NCBI GenBank assembly: GCA_050945915.1
Contig: JBMNTV010000022.1
Span: 1 to 26,611, forward strand
Origin: CALNBC01 sp050945915
GTDB lineage: Bacteria > Bacillota > Clostridia > Christensenellales > CALWSW01
Direction: 5' to 3'
DNA length: 26,611 nt
Shown: in pieces, positions 1 through 6,980 of the stretch
Layout: each line of letters starts with the position of its first letter
Numbering within the stretch: position 1 is the first letter of the stretch
The notes under the pieces: model-generated
Told to the model about the DNA's origin: nothing
Databases searched by the model: none
What the model saw: only the letters and a program-made list of their open reading frames with translations
Translations under genes and position numbers: made by a program

Positions 1-2
1 TG

Positions 3-878
3 TTACACCTCTTTCCAGACCGTGATTGTAGGGATCGTCATTGTGGCTTGCGCCGCAGACGCATAGATCCGGACGTACCCAGCGCCGCAAACTGCCACCG
101 GAGCAACCTCGCCTGCGGTAGCGATTTCGGGCGGGAAAACCACATCCGGAACCATGTTCGCGGTTACATCGGCGAGGGAGATGTCCGCCTTGTAACCATA
201 GTCGGGATATGTTGTGTCCGCGGCCCAAAGATCCCCCGGAACAGATACATTGGTGAAACGCAGCGGCTTGTCGTACTTGGTGAGGTACAGGTTCCCGGCC
301 ACTTCCTCATCCAGTACGGTTTTTGCGCCTTCGAACCAAGTCAGAAATGCATCCTGAAACTGCTCGAACCAGCCGGTGGTGTCCGGCCGGATCAGGCTGG
401 AGACGATGCCGCAAACCTCAGGGTCCAGCCGCGTATCCGTGATGTCCGCTTGGGTGAGTTCCGTCGTCCCTGCTACCACGCGGATTGTCGCCAAAGACAG
501 GTCGTAGAAATCCGCGTCCCGGACGAGTTCCGGTGCCGCCGGCTCGGAAGACGGATTTCCTTTCACCACCGTGGCGTAAATTTTGCGTGCCGTGCGATCA
601 CTGCGAATGACGACCCGGTCGATCCTGTCCAGCACCCCGTCCGCCACAGGCACAGAAAGCATTTGGCTGCCACCGTACACCTGATAGCAGGCGCCGTTGA
701 TCCAGGCGGCTCCTTCGTTCACCCTGATCTCCATACCCGTGCCCGCCAAAACCTGCAGCTGCGTCCCGACGGGGAAAACACCGTTCGTGACCAGCATGGC
801 GAAGTAGTTCCGGAAATCCTGATCAGTGTACTTTCTGTCACCGTTCACACTGGCGAACGGGAAAGACCTTTCAGCCAT
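3..878 (-). CDS. Phage baseplate/tail-tip structural protein (siphovirus prophage)
   Basis: A 291-residue protein encoded downstream of the tail genes dit and gp37-like, the position where siphoviruses of Firmicutes carry baseplate or receptor-binding proteins. The N-terminus (residues about 1-140) has the layout of phage upper-baseplate proteins: a 'SFPFASVNGDRKYTDQDF' opening, a segment with 'AAWINGACYQV', then 'RIDRVVIRSD' and a 'DLSLATIRV' stretch ending in 'DITDTRLDPEVCGIV'. The C-terminal part (about 190-291) is a separate beta-rich region with no motif I recognise. The start ATG overlaps the end of the upstream gene by eight bases, so the two are probably translationally coupled. The stop codon is inside the window, so the gene is complete. 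Its role as a virion tip protein is an inference from order and N-terminal pattern; the ligand is unknown. Confidence 0.75.
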   Translation of the reverse strand: MAERSFPFASVNGDRKYTDQDFRNYFAMLVTNGVFPVGTQLQVLAGTGMEIRVNEGAAWINGACYQVYGGSQMLSVPVADGVLDRIDRVVIRSDRTARKIYATVVKGNPSSEPAAPELVRDADFYDLSLATIRVVAGTTELTQADITDTRLDPEVCGIVSSLIRPDTTGWFEQFQDAFLTWFEGAKTVLDEEVAGNLYLTKYDKPLRFTNVSVPGDLWAADTTYPDYGYKADISLADVTANMVPDVVFPPEIATAGEVAPVAVCGAGYVRIYASAAQATMTIPTITVWKEV

Positions 879-1893
879 TGAGCCACCTCCAAAAGTTCAC
901 GCTCTTGCCGAATGTCAGCGAGAGCGTGAAGCCGTTCTTTTCATAGATTTCTTTGACTTCTGTGATTCGCGCTGATACAGCCAATCCCCAGCGCTCGTCC
1001 AGGCAGGTCGCCACGTCCCCCAGGTCATAATCCTGTCGATAGATCAGATTGCCCACCGGAGAGACGTCGCCCGAGAAGCTCCGGGCCAGCGCGTTGTCCG
1101 CCAGATCCGTTTCGCCGCGGCTGCGCATCAACGCTTCGGATTGCTGTTTGGTGAGGGCATTGCCGTTCTCATCTTTGTCCACGCCCGATGCGTTCACCGC
1201 CATCTCCCTGCGAATGTACCCTGCGGCATCGCCCACCGTAACGGCAAGCTCGTTGTTGTTTACCTGCGCCGTCACCAGCGCTACATTCTTCATCGTGCGA
1301 GCATCTTCTTCGTACTGCGGGCGGCTGATGTTCTCGTACCCCCGGGAAAAGATCGCCCAGGAGTTTTTTTCCTGCTCTTGGGTTCGGTCCAGGCCTTTCA
1401 GCACCTTGAACGTCATCGTCCCGTCTCCGTTCCACTGGATGTCCCACCCCAGTCCGCTCTGCTCGCTCAACATCCGAAGCTCATCGCAAAGGTTTCCGCG
1501 TTCAGACTGATACGCCATCTCCTCTCCGGAAAAGCCTGAAGCCGAATCAACTGTCAGCCCGGGAATCGACCGCTCCGGCCCCGCAGAAGGGCCGATGTTG
1601 CGCTCCGCCAGCTGGAGCATAATCTCCTCGGGCGTACCGGTGATGGTCAGCTTGTCCAAGATGATCCGCCGCTTCGCGTAACCCGCAAGGCTGTATCCCC
1701 GACACTCGATCTCGTCTGCCTTGTCTCCGGAGTAGTAGACCGCCTCAATCACCCCGGCTTCCGTCCCTTTGACGAGGATGCTCTCCCGCTTGAGCAGCCG
1801 GGCAGCTTCTTCCGTGTATGGTACATGGAGCTCGAACTCGCCCGGCTCGTGCCACCTGCGCAGCCACTGCAGGGAGTCGTAGGCTTCAATCAT
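871..1893 (-). CDS. Siphovirus Gp37-like tail protein, N-terminus frameshifted
   Basis: A 340-residue tail protein resembling the siphovirus ReqiPepy6 Gp37-like family, which sits between the distal tail protein and baseplate proteins and probably acts in the tail hub. The opening 'MIEAYDSLQWLRRWHEPG' followed by 'EFELHVPY' is typical of the second, not the first, segment of this family: homologues usually start with a short 'x-VYNPDTFE-x-LG' strand just before it. That missing strand is present upstream, at 1937 to 1893, in another frame (see the separate entry). The ATG at 1893 has no convincing ribosome binding site, so it is probably reached only by re-initiation from the upstream mini-frame. 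Gene order and overlaps (eight bases with the next gene) support a tail operon. Confident in the family, less so that the protein is functional. Confidence 0.72.
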   Translation of the reverse strand: MIEAYDSLQWLRRWHEPGEFELHVPYTEEAARLLKRESILVKGTEAGVIEAVYYSGDKADEIECRGYSLAGYAKRRIILDKLTITGTPEEIMLQLAERNIGPSAGPERSIPGLTVDSASGFSGEEMAYQSERGNLCDELRMLSEQSGLGWDIQWNGDGTMTFKVLKGLDRTQEQEKNSWAIFSRGYENISRPQYEEDARTMKNVALVTAQVNNNELAVTVGDAAGYIRREMAVNASGVDKDENGNALTKQQSEALMRSRGETDLADNALARSFSGDVSPVGNLIYRQDYDLGDVATCLDERWGLAVSARITEVKEIYEKNGFTLSLTFGKSVNFWRWLNG

Positions 1894-1937
1894 CCTAAGA
1901 CTTCGAAGGTGTCCGGATTATAGACCAGAAGAACCAT
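1890..1937 (-). pseudogene. Displaced N-terminus of the Gp37-like protein (15 codons)
   Basis: The ATG at 1937 lies two bases after the stop of the dit gene and encodes MVLLVYNPDTFEVLG, then TGA. That peptide is the expected N-terminus of the Gp37-like protein, and the TGA overlaps the ATG of the main frame as ATGA. One base appears to be missing near 1893. It could be a real indel in a decaying prophage, a sequencing error, or a genuine re-initiation arrangement. Confidence 0.7.
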
Positions 1938-1939
1938 GC

Positions 1940-2803
1940 TCACACCCCCAGATAAGGCACATCATAGTAAATAGACACTTCAAGGGCGTCCGGGTCGGTG
2001 GAATCATAGCGCAGCAGGTTGTCTCCCCGGGCAAGGTTGAGCCACGTTCCCGATATCCGGTTGAACACGTTGGACTCTGCGCCGGAGCGAAGCAGGGTGG
2101 CGCGCTTCTCGCCGTACCCCGTGCTGATGGTGAGCACGTCTCCTGCCACCATGTCCAACCGAACGGAAAGCCGCTGCTGCGTGCGGACATTGATCAGCTC
2201 CGGGTTGCTGGTTGTGCCGTTGGCCCGGAACACCACCGTCATCCCCGTTGCCGCGTCCCCGGTGTTCTTGATGTTCGCGATCAGAGATTGGGTTCGATAG
2301 CACAGTTCAAGACCATCCGCGAGAATCTCTAAGGGGAACTCCGTGTTCCCAATCCATACCGCAATGTCGGCTACCTGCTTTGCTCCGCTTCCTTCCCGCC
2401 AGAAGGGGTTCGGCGCGAAGAACTCGATGTGAAACGCAGGGTAAATGCCCCTTCCCACCTCCGGCAGCTTTTTGACGCAGGCGGGAATATACCGGGTGAC
2501 TGGGCCTTGCGCATAGACCAGTTTCCCCAGCGACCAGGGATCCATCAGGGAAAGGAGTTTCCGGCGATTCGCGTCCTGATTTTTGACGATGCGACCTTCG
2601 ATGGTGATGGTCCGCGCCGCTAAACGTGCGGAAACGAAGCTCTCTCCGTCCTGCCCGCTGCCGGAAACGGTGGTGATGTCGTTATCCAGCCCCGTCAGGC
2701 CGTCCGCCTGTTCCCACCAGAATGGGGAAAGCGCGGAATCGGTGGCAAAGACCACTTTCGCTCCCGCGCTGGTGATGTAGGTCAGCGTTTCATCCCGTCT
2801 CAT
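1940..2803 (-). CDS. Phage distal tail (Dit-like) protein
   Basis: A 287-residue protein of the siphovirus distal-tail family (Sipho_tail). It forms the ring joining the tail tube to the baseplate. Visible family features are the 'GLTGLDNDITTVSGSGQDGESF' type N-terminal region (residues about 35-56), the 'ITIEGRIV' strand, the 'LLSLMDPWSLGKLVYAQG' segment (about 84-101) and 'FHIEFFAPNPFWR' (about 124-136). The second half carries a beta-sandwich-like region with a 'NTGDAATGMTVVFRANG' stretch, usual for the carbohydrate-binding-like C-terminal domain of long Dit proteins. The start overlaps the tape-measure stop as ATGA, and the stop is followed two bases later by the next start. Length and motifs are intact, so this is one of the undamaged genes of the remnant. 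Confidence 0.85.
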   Translation of the reverse strand: MRRDETLTYITSAGAKVVFATDSALSPFWWEQADGLTGLDNDITTVSGSGQDGESFVSARLAARTITIEGRIVKNQDANRRKLLSLMDPWSLGKLVYAQGPVTRYIPACVKKLPEVGRGIYPAFHIEFFAPNPFWREGSGAKQVADIAVWIGNTEFPLEILADGLELCYRTQSLIANIKNTGDAATGMTVVFRANGTTSNPELINVRTQQRLSVRLDMVAGDVLTISTGYGEKRATLLRSGAESNVFNRISGTWLNLARGDNLLRYDSTDPDALEVSIYYDVPYLGV

Positions 2804-4374
2804 AGCGCCCAGCTCATCCTTCTCAACGCGTTCTTCGTTTCCCGTGCGATATCACTCGGGGAGAGGGGGTCGCGGGAATGGATGACCACCGTCTGATGGT
2901 GCGACACGGAATGATTGTTCACCACCTGCGAGCTGTTGATGATGCTGTTTTGGTACCCGACGGGGATCGCCTTTTGTGCAGCCCGCCGGGCGGTATCCGC
3001 CGCTTCCGCCGCTGCCCTTTCAAGACTTTTTTGCTCCCGCTCGATGCCGATGGTTAACCCTTGTACGGTGAAGCTGCCCAGGCGCATCATAACTTTGGAC
3101 GGCGATTGAATGTCCATCGCCCTTTTGTAAGCCTGCTGCGCGATCTGCCCCAGCCGCTCGAACTGGGCGCGCAGTTCCCGCTCCTTTGCTTTCGCGCCAT
3201 CGATATACCCCTGCACCGTTAGGGATCCCGCTTCCGCGGCTTCGGCGGTACGGTTCAAGTCCTTGACGGCTTGGTTCAGGCGGAGTGAGATTTCGTTCAT
3301 CTTTTCGTCAAAGTCAGCTGCCATCTCCCCGAATTGGTTCGAGAACTCCTGCTTGCCCTCCTCGACCTTCTTCAGGTTCTGGATGATTTGGATGATCTCT
3401 TCGTCGCTCGCGTCTGCAAGGCCAGCCAAGGCGGCGGCGCTTTCTTTGGAGCCGTCGGAAAAGAGCATCGCGAACTCCTCGATTCCCTCGATGTTCCTGC
3501 CAAGCAGGCTGTTTAAATTGTTGCTGTAATCCTCCAGATATTTGATCTGGGACTCCAGCGCTTCGTTCAGAGTTTGGGCGCTGGTCTTGCCCGTCTCGCC
3601 CATGTTTTCCCACAGGCCCATCTGCTTGCTGATGCTTTCGTAGGCCGACTGGTACGCCTCCATGTACTTGCTTTCCAAGGCGGTCATTTCAGCCTGCAGC
3701 TCCTGAACCGCGAGTACGGAAGCCTGATAGGGAGCCAAGGCCGCCTCTTCCTGCGCGGCGGCTTCCGCCCTGGCGGCGGCATAGCTGTTCACGCTGGCGG
3801 TCAGCGCTTCCTGCTGGGCCTGATTTTCCGCGATGGCCGCGGTCATCCGCTCAATGTTCTCGGTGTAACCGTAGTCCTCCCATGCGCCCATGCTGAAGTA
3901 ACGACCAGCACCGTGCTCAGCAAGCAGCTCCTGCTGTTCTGCCAGCTGCTCCTCAAGCTCCAGCTGCTCCCGCTCCAGTTCGATCAGTCGCTTGATTTTC
4001 TCCTCATATTCGGCGGCCTCCTGTTGCGCCTCGATGCGCTTACGCATAGCTTCCACGCTCATGTTAAGCGCGTCGGTCTCGGCGTCATAAGCAAGAGCCA
4101 GGTCAGGTACCGCCTCGTTCAGCTGGTTGACGAGTTCCGCCAGCTTCGCTTTTTTTACTGCGGACTTGTTCTCAACGGCGGCAGGCTGCTCAATCTGCGC
4201 CATGAGCGAAGACACAGAAGATTTCTCCTCCTGCATCTTGGCGTTCAGCTCGTCATAGGCGTCTGCCGTTTCCTCAACCTTTTGCAGGAGCTTATCTGTC
4301 TCGGACGTGGCATCCGGCAAAAGCAGCACTAAAGCGGAAATGCCGGCGATTAGAGCAGATAGAGCCAGAGCCAA
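2800..4374 (-). pseudogene. Tape-measure protein, C-terminal fragment
   Basis: Codes for the last roughly 525 residues of a phage tail tape-measure protein. A hydrophobic stretch (ALALSALIAGISALVLLL) is followed by long charged coiled-coil repeats rich in Glu/Ala/Gln, and then by the family's end signature 'DIQSPSKVMMRLGSFTVQG' (about residues 418-436). Full tape-measure proteins are normally much longer and begin with their own ATG and ribosome binding site; here the frame opens without either. The first available start is a TTG at 4374, inside the reading frame of the upstream 42-codon ORF. Upstream of about 4385 the sequence belongs to the early operon. I read this as a deletion joint that removed the head, packaging and replication genes and the N-terminal half of this gene. 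Confidence 0.82.
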
Positions 4375-4478
4375 TCCGCCCGGAAGAGCCGGTTGTCCTG
4401 CTCGGCCTGCATCGCGTTCACCCAGGCGGCAAAGGTGTCAATGAGTTGCTTTGCGAGCTGTTGGGATTTGGGAGACAT
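4350..4478 (-). pseudogene. Truncated early phage ORF fused to tape-measure DNA
   Basis: A 42-codon frame with a very good ribosome binding site: GGAGGT, overlapping the stop of the Cro-like gene, six bases before the ATG at 4478. The first roughly 30 residues (starting MSPKSQQLAKQLIDTFAAW) look like an ordinary small early phage protein of unknown function. The last ten or so (ADWLWLYLL) come from tape-measure DNA read out of frame and end at TAA (4350-4352). It therefore marks the deletion joint. I do not recognise the original family. Confidence 0.6.
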
Positions 4479-4489
4479 TTGGTTACCTC

Positions 4490-4690
4490 CTATGCGATTT
4501 CATCTTTTTTGCCAGCAAATAGGTCGTTTATTGTGCAGCCAAGCGCTTTGGCGATTTCTGGTAGTTTAGCCGTTAGCGGAGCAGCGGCTCCTGTTTCCCA
4601 TTTTGTAACCGTTGAGCGGTCGATTCCCAGTTTTTCGGCTAATTCTTGCTGGGTGAGGCCTGCGCGCTTCCGGTGTTCTGCGATCCTCAA
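4490..4690 (-). CDS. Cro-like XRE-family DNA-binding protein
   Basis: A 66-residue helix-turn-helix protein. The helix-turn-helix runs from 'RKRAGLTQQELAEKLG' through 'DRSTVTKWETG' (residues about 7-34), and a short tail 'GCTINDLFAGKKDEIA' follows. The frame is open further upstream (to 4771), but the start chosen is the TTG at 4690: GGAGGTG lies five bases before it, the protein then begins exactly at the domain, and a longer start would read through the promoter and operators. It is divergent from the CI-like gene at 4846 and is the first gene of the leftward early operon, so a Cro-type role in the lysis-lysogeny switch is likely. Its own binding to the nearby 13-base repeats is inferred. 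Confidence 0.85.
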   Translation of the reverse strand: MRIAEHRKRAGLTQQELAEKLGIDRSTVTKWETGAAAPLTAKLPEIAKALGCTINDLFAGKKDEIA

Positions 4691-4704
4691 ATTTTCACCT
4701 CCGT

Positions 4705-4813
4705 GAATAATCTTCTCAATTGGCAGCATTATAGGGAATATTATTCTCTTTGTCAAGTGTGTTGATGTCAAATAAAGAAAAATATTCTCTATCTTTACAT
4801 GAGAATAAAATTC
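4705..4813. promoter_or_regulatory. Four 13-base phage operators
   Basis: Four near-identical sites occur in the divergent control region: GAATAATCTTCTC (4705-4717), GAATATTATTCTC (4736-4748), GAAAAATATTCTC (4777-4789) and, on the opposite strand, GAATTTTATTCTC (4813-4801). They share GAA at one end and TTCTC at the other. Two sit inside the spacers of the two divergent promoters, one lies in the early leader and one lies between the promoters. This is the arrangement of a lambdoid-type switch. Which of the two repressors binds each site cannot be told from sequence. Confidence 0.82.
4728..4756 (-). promoter_or_regulatory. Leftward early phage promoter (PR-like)
   Basis: Read on the minus strand, a perfect TTGACA (4756-4751) and a perfect TATAAT (4733-4728) are separated by 17 bases. 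One copy of the 13-base operator (4736-4748) fills the spacer, so a bound repressor would block polymerase. It drives the Cro-like gene and, because of the deletion, now the tail genes too. Confidence 0.88.
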
Positions 4814-4822
4814 ACATATTAT
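4794..4822 (+). promoter_or_regulatory. Repressor promoter (PRM-like)
   Basis: TTTACA (4794-4799), a 17-base spacer and TATTAT (4817-4822) lie just upstream of the CI-like gene. An operator copy (4801-4813, inverted) fills the spacer, which suggests autorepression or Cro repression. Confidence 0.82.
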
Positions 4823-4845
4823 AGAATCAGAAAGGAGGGGGTGCT

Positions 4846-5172
4846 ATGTTCAGCGAAAGATTGCGTGCTCTTCGCGAAGAAGCTGGGTTAAGCCAGCAGT
4901 ATCTAGCGGAAAAATTGGGAGTAGAACGCACAAGATACGGAAAGTGGGAAAAAGGTGTTGAACCTTCTTACGAAGTGTTGAATAAAATCGCAGACTTTTT
5001 CCAGGTTTCGACCGACTACTTGCTTGGCCGCACTGAGAACAGACATGCATACATAGCAAAAATGCCCCCCGATATGGAGGGCGTAAAAGTGGTGAAGTAT
5101 GGATCTGACCAGCTCACTCCGGAGGAGGTAGCGGCTTTACGTCGTTTTCTGGCGGAGCAAAAGCTTGATTGA
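4846..5172 (+). CDS. CI-like XRE-family phage repressor
   Basis: A 108-residue repressor with an N-terminal XRE helix-turn-helix: 'LREEAGLSQQYLAEKLGV' then 'RTRYGKWEKGVEPS' (residues about 8-42) and the family end 'FFQVSTDYLLGRT' (about 50-62). The short C-terminal part ends 'LTPEEVAALRRFLAEQKLD'. AGGAGGGGG lies just upstream of the ATG. There is no S24 peptidase domain and no Ala-Gly cleavage site, so classical RecA-driven self-cleavage is not available; induction must use another route such as an ImmA-type protease or an antirepressor. No ImmA gene is seen next to it. It faces the Cro-like gene across shared operators, and its 3' end is overlapped on the other strand by a small SOS-type gene. 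Confidence 0.87.
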   Translation: MFSERLRALREEAGLSQQYLAEKLGVERTRYGKWEKGVEPSYEVLNKIADFFQVSTDYLLGRTENRHAYIAKMPPDMEGVKVVKYGSDQLTPEEVAALRRFLAEQKLD

Positions 5173-5245
5173 TGAATATAATGCCATCTACTTCGATTTG
5201 CATTATATTGGGCAGCTCCATAAGAAAAACTTCCCGAATAATCAT
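5114..5245 (-). CDS. Small 43-residue protein under an SOS-like promoter, antisense to the repressor 3' end
   Basis: Too short for routine calling, but well supported. The ATG at 5245 is preceded by GGCGAGG seven bases upstream and, about 50 bases further, by a consensus promoter with a LexA-like box. The product begins MIIREVFLMELPNIMQIEVD, has a hydrophobic middle (GIIFIN) and a proline-rich acidic tail ending KPLPPPE. It overlaps the last 59 bases of the CI-like gene on the opposite strand. I recognise no family. By position it could be an antirepressor or its transcript could interfere with repressor expression. Part of the frame also forms a 10-base-pair hairpin (5175-5184 with 5200-5209). 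The peptide could be incidental to the transcript, but promoter, box and ribosome site together argue for a real gene. Confidence 0.55.
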   Translation of the reverse strand: MIIREVFLMELPNIMQIEVDGIIFINQAFAPPENDVKPLPPPE

Positions 5246-5278
5246 GCTCAAACCTCGCCTTCTAGCTTATATTGTAAG

Positions 5279-5323
5279 CGAACATTTGTTTGCTATATTA
5301 TGACATAGTCTGCATTTTGTCAA
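5279..5323 (-). promoter_or_regulatory. Consensus promoter with LexA-like SOS box
   Basis: Read on the minus strand: TTGACA (5323-5318), a 17-base spacer, TAATAT (5300-5295), then a LexA/DinR-type box over the expected start of transcription. On the plus strand the box reads CGAACATTTGTTTG (5279-5292). One half-site (CGAAC) is perfect and the other (GTTTG) differs by one base from a perfect inverted match. A repressor bound there would block the promoter. The box call rests on the known Firmicutes consensus, GAAC then four bases then GTTC. Confidence 0.68.
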
Positions 5324-5325
5324 TA

Positions 5326-5634
5326 GCCAAAAGAGCAATAAAATGTACAGTACACTCTTGAACCCGAACAGACAATAGTTTAGCATATTTCGTATATGCC
5401 TAACAGCACTCCAAAGCTCAGGAAAACGGAGATCGTTCGCCGATGATGACGAAGATTGCGTTGATGATATCAAGGAGAATATGCTCTCAATTCTATTAGA
5501 CTAAAACGAAACCCCGCCCCCTGTTGCAGCAGGAAAGCGGGGCCGGCATAAAACCGAAATGCAAAACAGGGCTGTGGGGCCTTGGTTTTGCTTACTCATT
5601 ATACCATATCAGACTTATCTGGAGGAAGCCGAAC
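5326..5634. other. AT-rich gap before integrase, with possible gene remnant
   Basis: No intact gene is seen. The stretch contains a perfect 11-base palindrome TGTACAGTACA (5344-5354) and a short inverted repeat GCATAT/ATATGC (5383-5399). It also has an open plus-strand frame ending at TAA 5502-5504, whose acidic tail (KRRSFADDDEDCVDDIKENM) looks like the worn end of a real protein. The integrase ribosome binding site is at the right end. Confidence 0.45.
5512..5542 (-). terminator. Leftward terminator hairpin before the integrase
   Basis: CCCCGC (5512-5517) pairs with GCGGGG (5537-5542), with an inner CCTG/CAGG stem. On the minus strand it is followed by TTTCGTTTT. It would stop leftward read-through from the tRNA side entering the switch; there is no T-run in the plus direction. 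Confidence 0.55.
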
Positions 5635-6765
5635 ATGAAAAAACAAGCAGATGGACGGTATCGAGTCCGGGTAAACGTCGGAAGGGATGCAGAAGGAAAG
5701 ATCATCTACAAGTACGCCAGCGGACGCACCAAAAAGGAAGTGGAGCAGAAAAAGGAAGAACTGCTCAAACACTATGTTGGCGGGCGAAAAATCGAACGCG
5801 ATGTGTTGTTTGAGGTGTACGCCGAGCGGTGGGTCACCACCTACAAGCTCGGAAAAAAGTCCGCAGGAACCGATCAGAACTATAAGACGGCACTGTACCA
5901 CCACTTGATTCCCGCGTTCAAGAACAGGCAGCTGCGCGCCATCACGTCCTTTGATTTGCAGGAGTTTATGAACAGCATGGCCGGCAAAGGCCGCAGCACC
6001 ATCGGCTACATACACTCCGTGATCCGCAACGTGTTTGAGAAGGCCTTCGCTGAAGGTGTCATCGACCGCAATCCCGTGTTGGGGCTGGAAAAACCCCGGA
6101 GTGAGTACAAGAAGCGCCGCGCGCTGACGGACAACGAGATCGCCGCCACGCTAAAGGTGGGCGAAACGCACCGGGACGGCCTCTTCCTTCTCATGCTGTA
6201 CTACACCGGGCTGCGCCGCGGGGAAGCGGTCGGCCTGCAGTGGCAGGACATTGACTTCAGAAGGCAAACCCTCAGCGTGCGCCGGGACTATGATTTCAAG
6301 ACCGGCACCATAGGCAAACTCAAATCCCAGGCCTCTGAGCGCACTATCCCCCTCCCCGTGGAACTGTGCGAAATGTTGCATGCAGTGCGGGGCATCGGGG
6401 AAGCCTTCGTGTTCGATAGAATCATGAACGCCCCGATGACAAAGCTCGAAGCCTATAAGGACACCTGGGAGTCTTTGCGCAAAGCGCTCTACGCTGCCGA
6501 CAACACCATCGAGGCCATCGGCAAAGGCGCAAACCGGCGCTCCATCCTGACAGCCCACTACTACCGGCACAACTACGCCAGCATTCTGTATAACGCGGGC
6601 ATCGATGTGCTGACCGCGCAGAAGTGGATGGGCCATGCGGACGCGAAGACGACGCTGTCGATATATTCGCACCTGTCCGAAGATTATGAACTAAGAAATG
6701 CCGGGAAGCTAAACGATGCCTTTAAAAAAATTGTTGCCAAACGGTTGCCAGAAGAGGGAAAATGA
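5635..6765 (+). CDS. int: Prophage tyrosine integrase
   Basis: A complete 376-residue tyrosine recombinase that would insert and excise the prophage. The N-terminal arm-binding domain covers about residues 5-48 (GRYRVRVNVGRD, KKEVEQKKEELL). The SAM-like core-binding domain covers about 58-150. The catalytic domain has all expected residues: Arg194 (TGLRRGE), Lys230 (KLKSQASERT), His308 and Arg311 (HYYRHN), His334 (GHADAKTT) and Tyr344 (LSIYSHL). The frame stays open upstream to 5524, but the ATG at 5635 has GGAGG nine bases before it and begins at the domain, so it is chosen. The gene points toward and ends 56 bases from a tRNA-Cys gene, the usual layout for integration into a tRNA 3' end. 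Confidence 0.95.
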   Translation: MKKQADGRYRVRVNVGRDAEGKIIYKYASGRTKKEVEQKKEELLKHYVGGRKIERDVLFEVYAERWVTTYKLGKKSAGTDQNYKTALYHHLIPAFKNRQLRAITSFDLQEFMNSMAGKGRSTIGYIHSVIRNVFEKAFAEGVIDRNPVLGLEKPRSEYKKRRALTDNEIAATLKVGETHRDGLFLLMLYYTGLRRGEAVGLQWQDIDFRRQTLSVRRDYDFKTGTIGKLKSQASERTIPLPVELCEMLHAVRGIGEAFVFDRIMNAPMTKLEAYKDTWESLRKALYAADNTIEAIGKGANRRSILTAHYYRHNYASILYNAGIDVLTAQKWMGHADAKTTLSIYSHLSEDYELRNAGKLNDAFKKIVAKRLPEEGK

Positions 6766-6773
6766 ACACAAGG

Positions 6774-6820
6774 AAAAGCCCCGAAAACGCCTGACAATCG
6801 GCATTTTTGGGGCTTTTTTT
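6774..6820 (+). terminator. Integrase terminator (bidirectional)
   Basis: AAAAGCCCCGAAAA (from 6774) pairs with TTTTTGGGGCTTTT (6804 onward) and is followed by T's up to 6820. It ends the integrase transcript, and on the minus strand may also end the tRNA operon transcript. Confidence 0.85.
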
Positions 6821-6821
6821 G

Positions 6822-6895
6822 TGGAGGCGCCACCCGGAATTGAACCGGGGGTAAAGGATTTGCAGTCCTCTGCCTTACCGCTTGGCTATGGCGCC
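6822..6895 (-). tRNA. tRNA-Cys(GCA), probable prophage attachment site
   Basis: A 74-base cloverleaf read on the minus strand: acceptor GGCGCCA pairs with TGGCGCC, the anticodon loop is CTGCAAA (GCA), the T-loop is GGTTCAATTCC, and CCA is encoded (6824-6822). Its 3' end abuts the integrase terminator, so the phage probably integrated here and restored the tRNA end. The second copy of the attachment core would lie left of the window. Confidence 0.93.
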
Positions 6896-6901
6896 GAGGA
6901 A

Positions 6902-6977
6902 TGGAGCGGAAGACGGGGTTCGAACCCGCTACCTCCGCCTTGGCAAGGCGGCGCTCTACCAAATGAGCTACTCCCGC
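6902..6977 (-). tRNA. tRNA-Gly(GCC)
   Basis: A 76-base cloverleaf on the minus strand starting GCGGGAGTAGCTC. The anticodon loop is TTGCCAA (GCC), the T-loop GGTTCGAACCC, the 3' acceptor strand ends TCCGC, and CCA is encoded. Fourth gene of the tRNA operon. Confidence 0.95.
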
Positions 6978-6980
6978 AGA

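Noticed and set aside
5267..5473. A 68-codon minus-strand frame with a hydrophobic middle
   Set aside because: It reads through the SOS-type promoter and lacks a ribosome binding site; no family.
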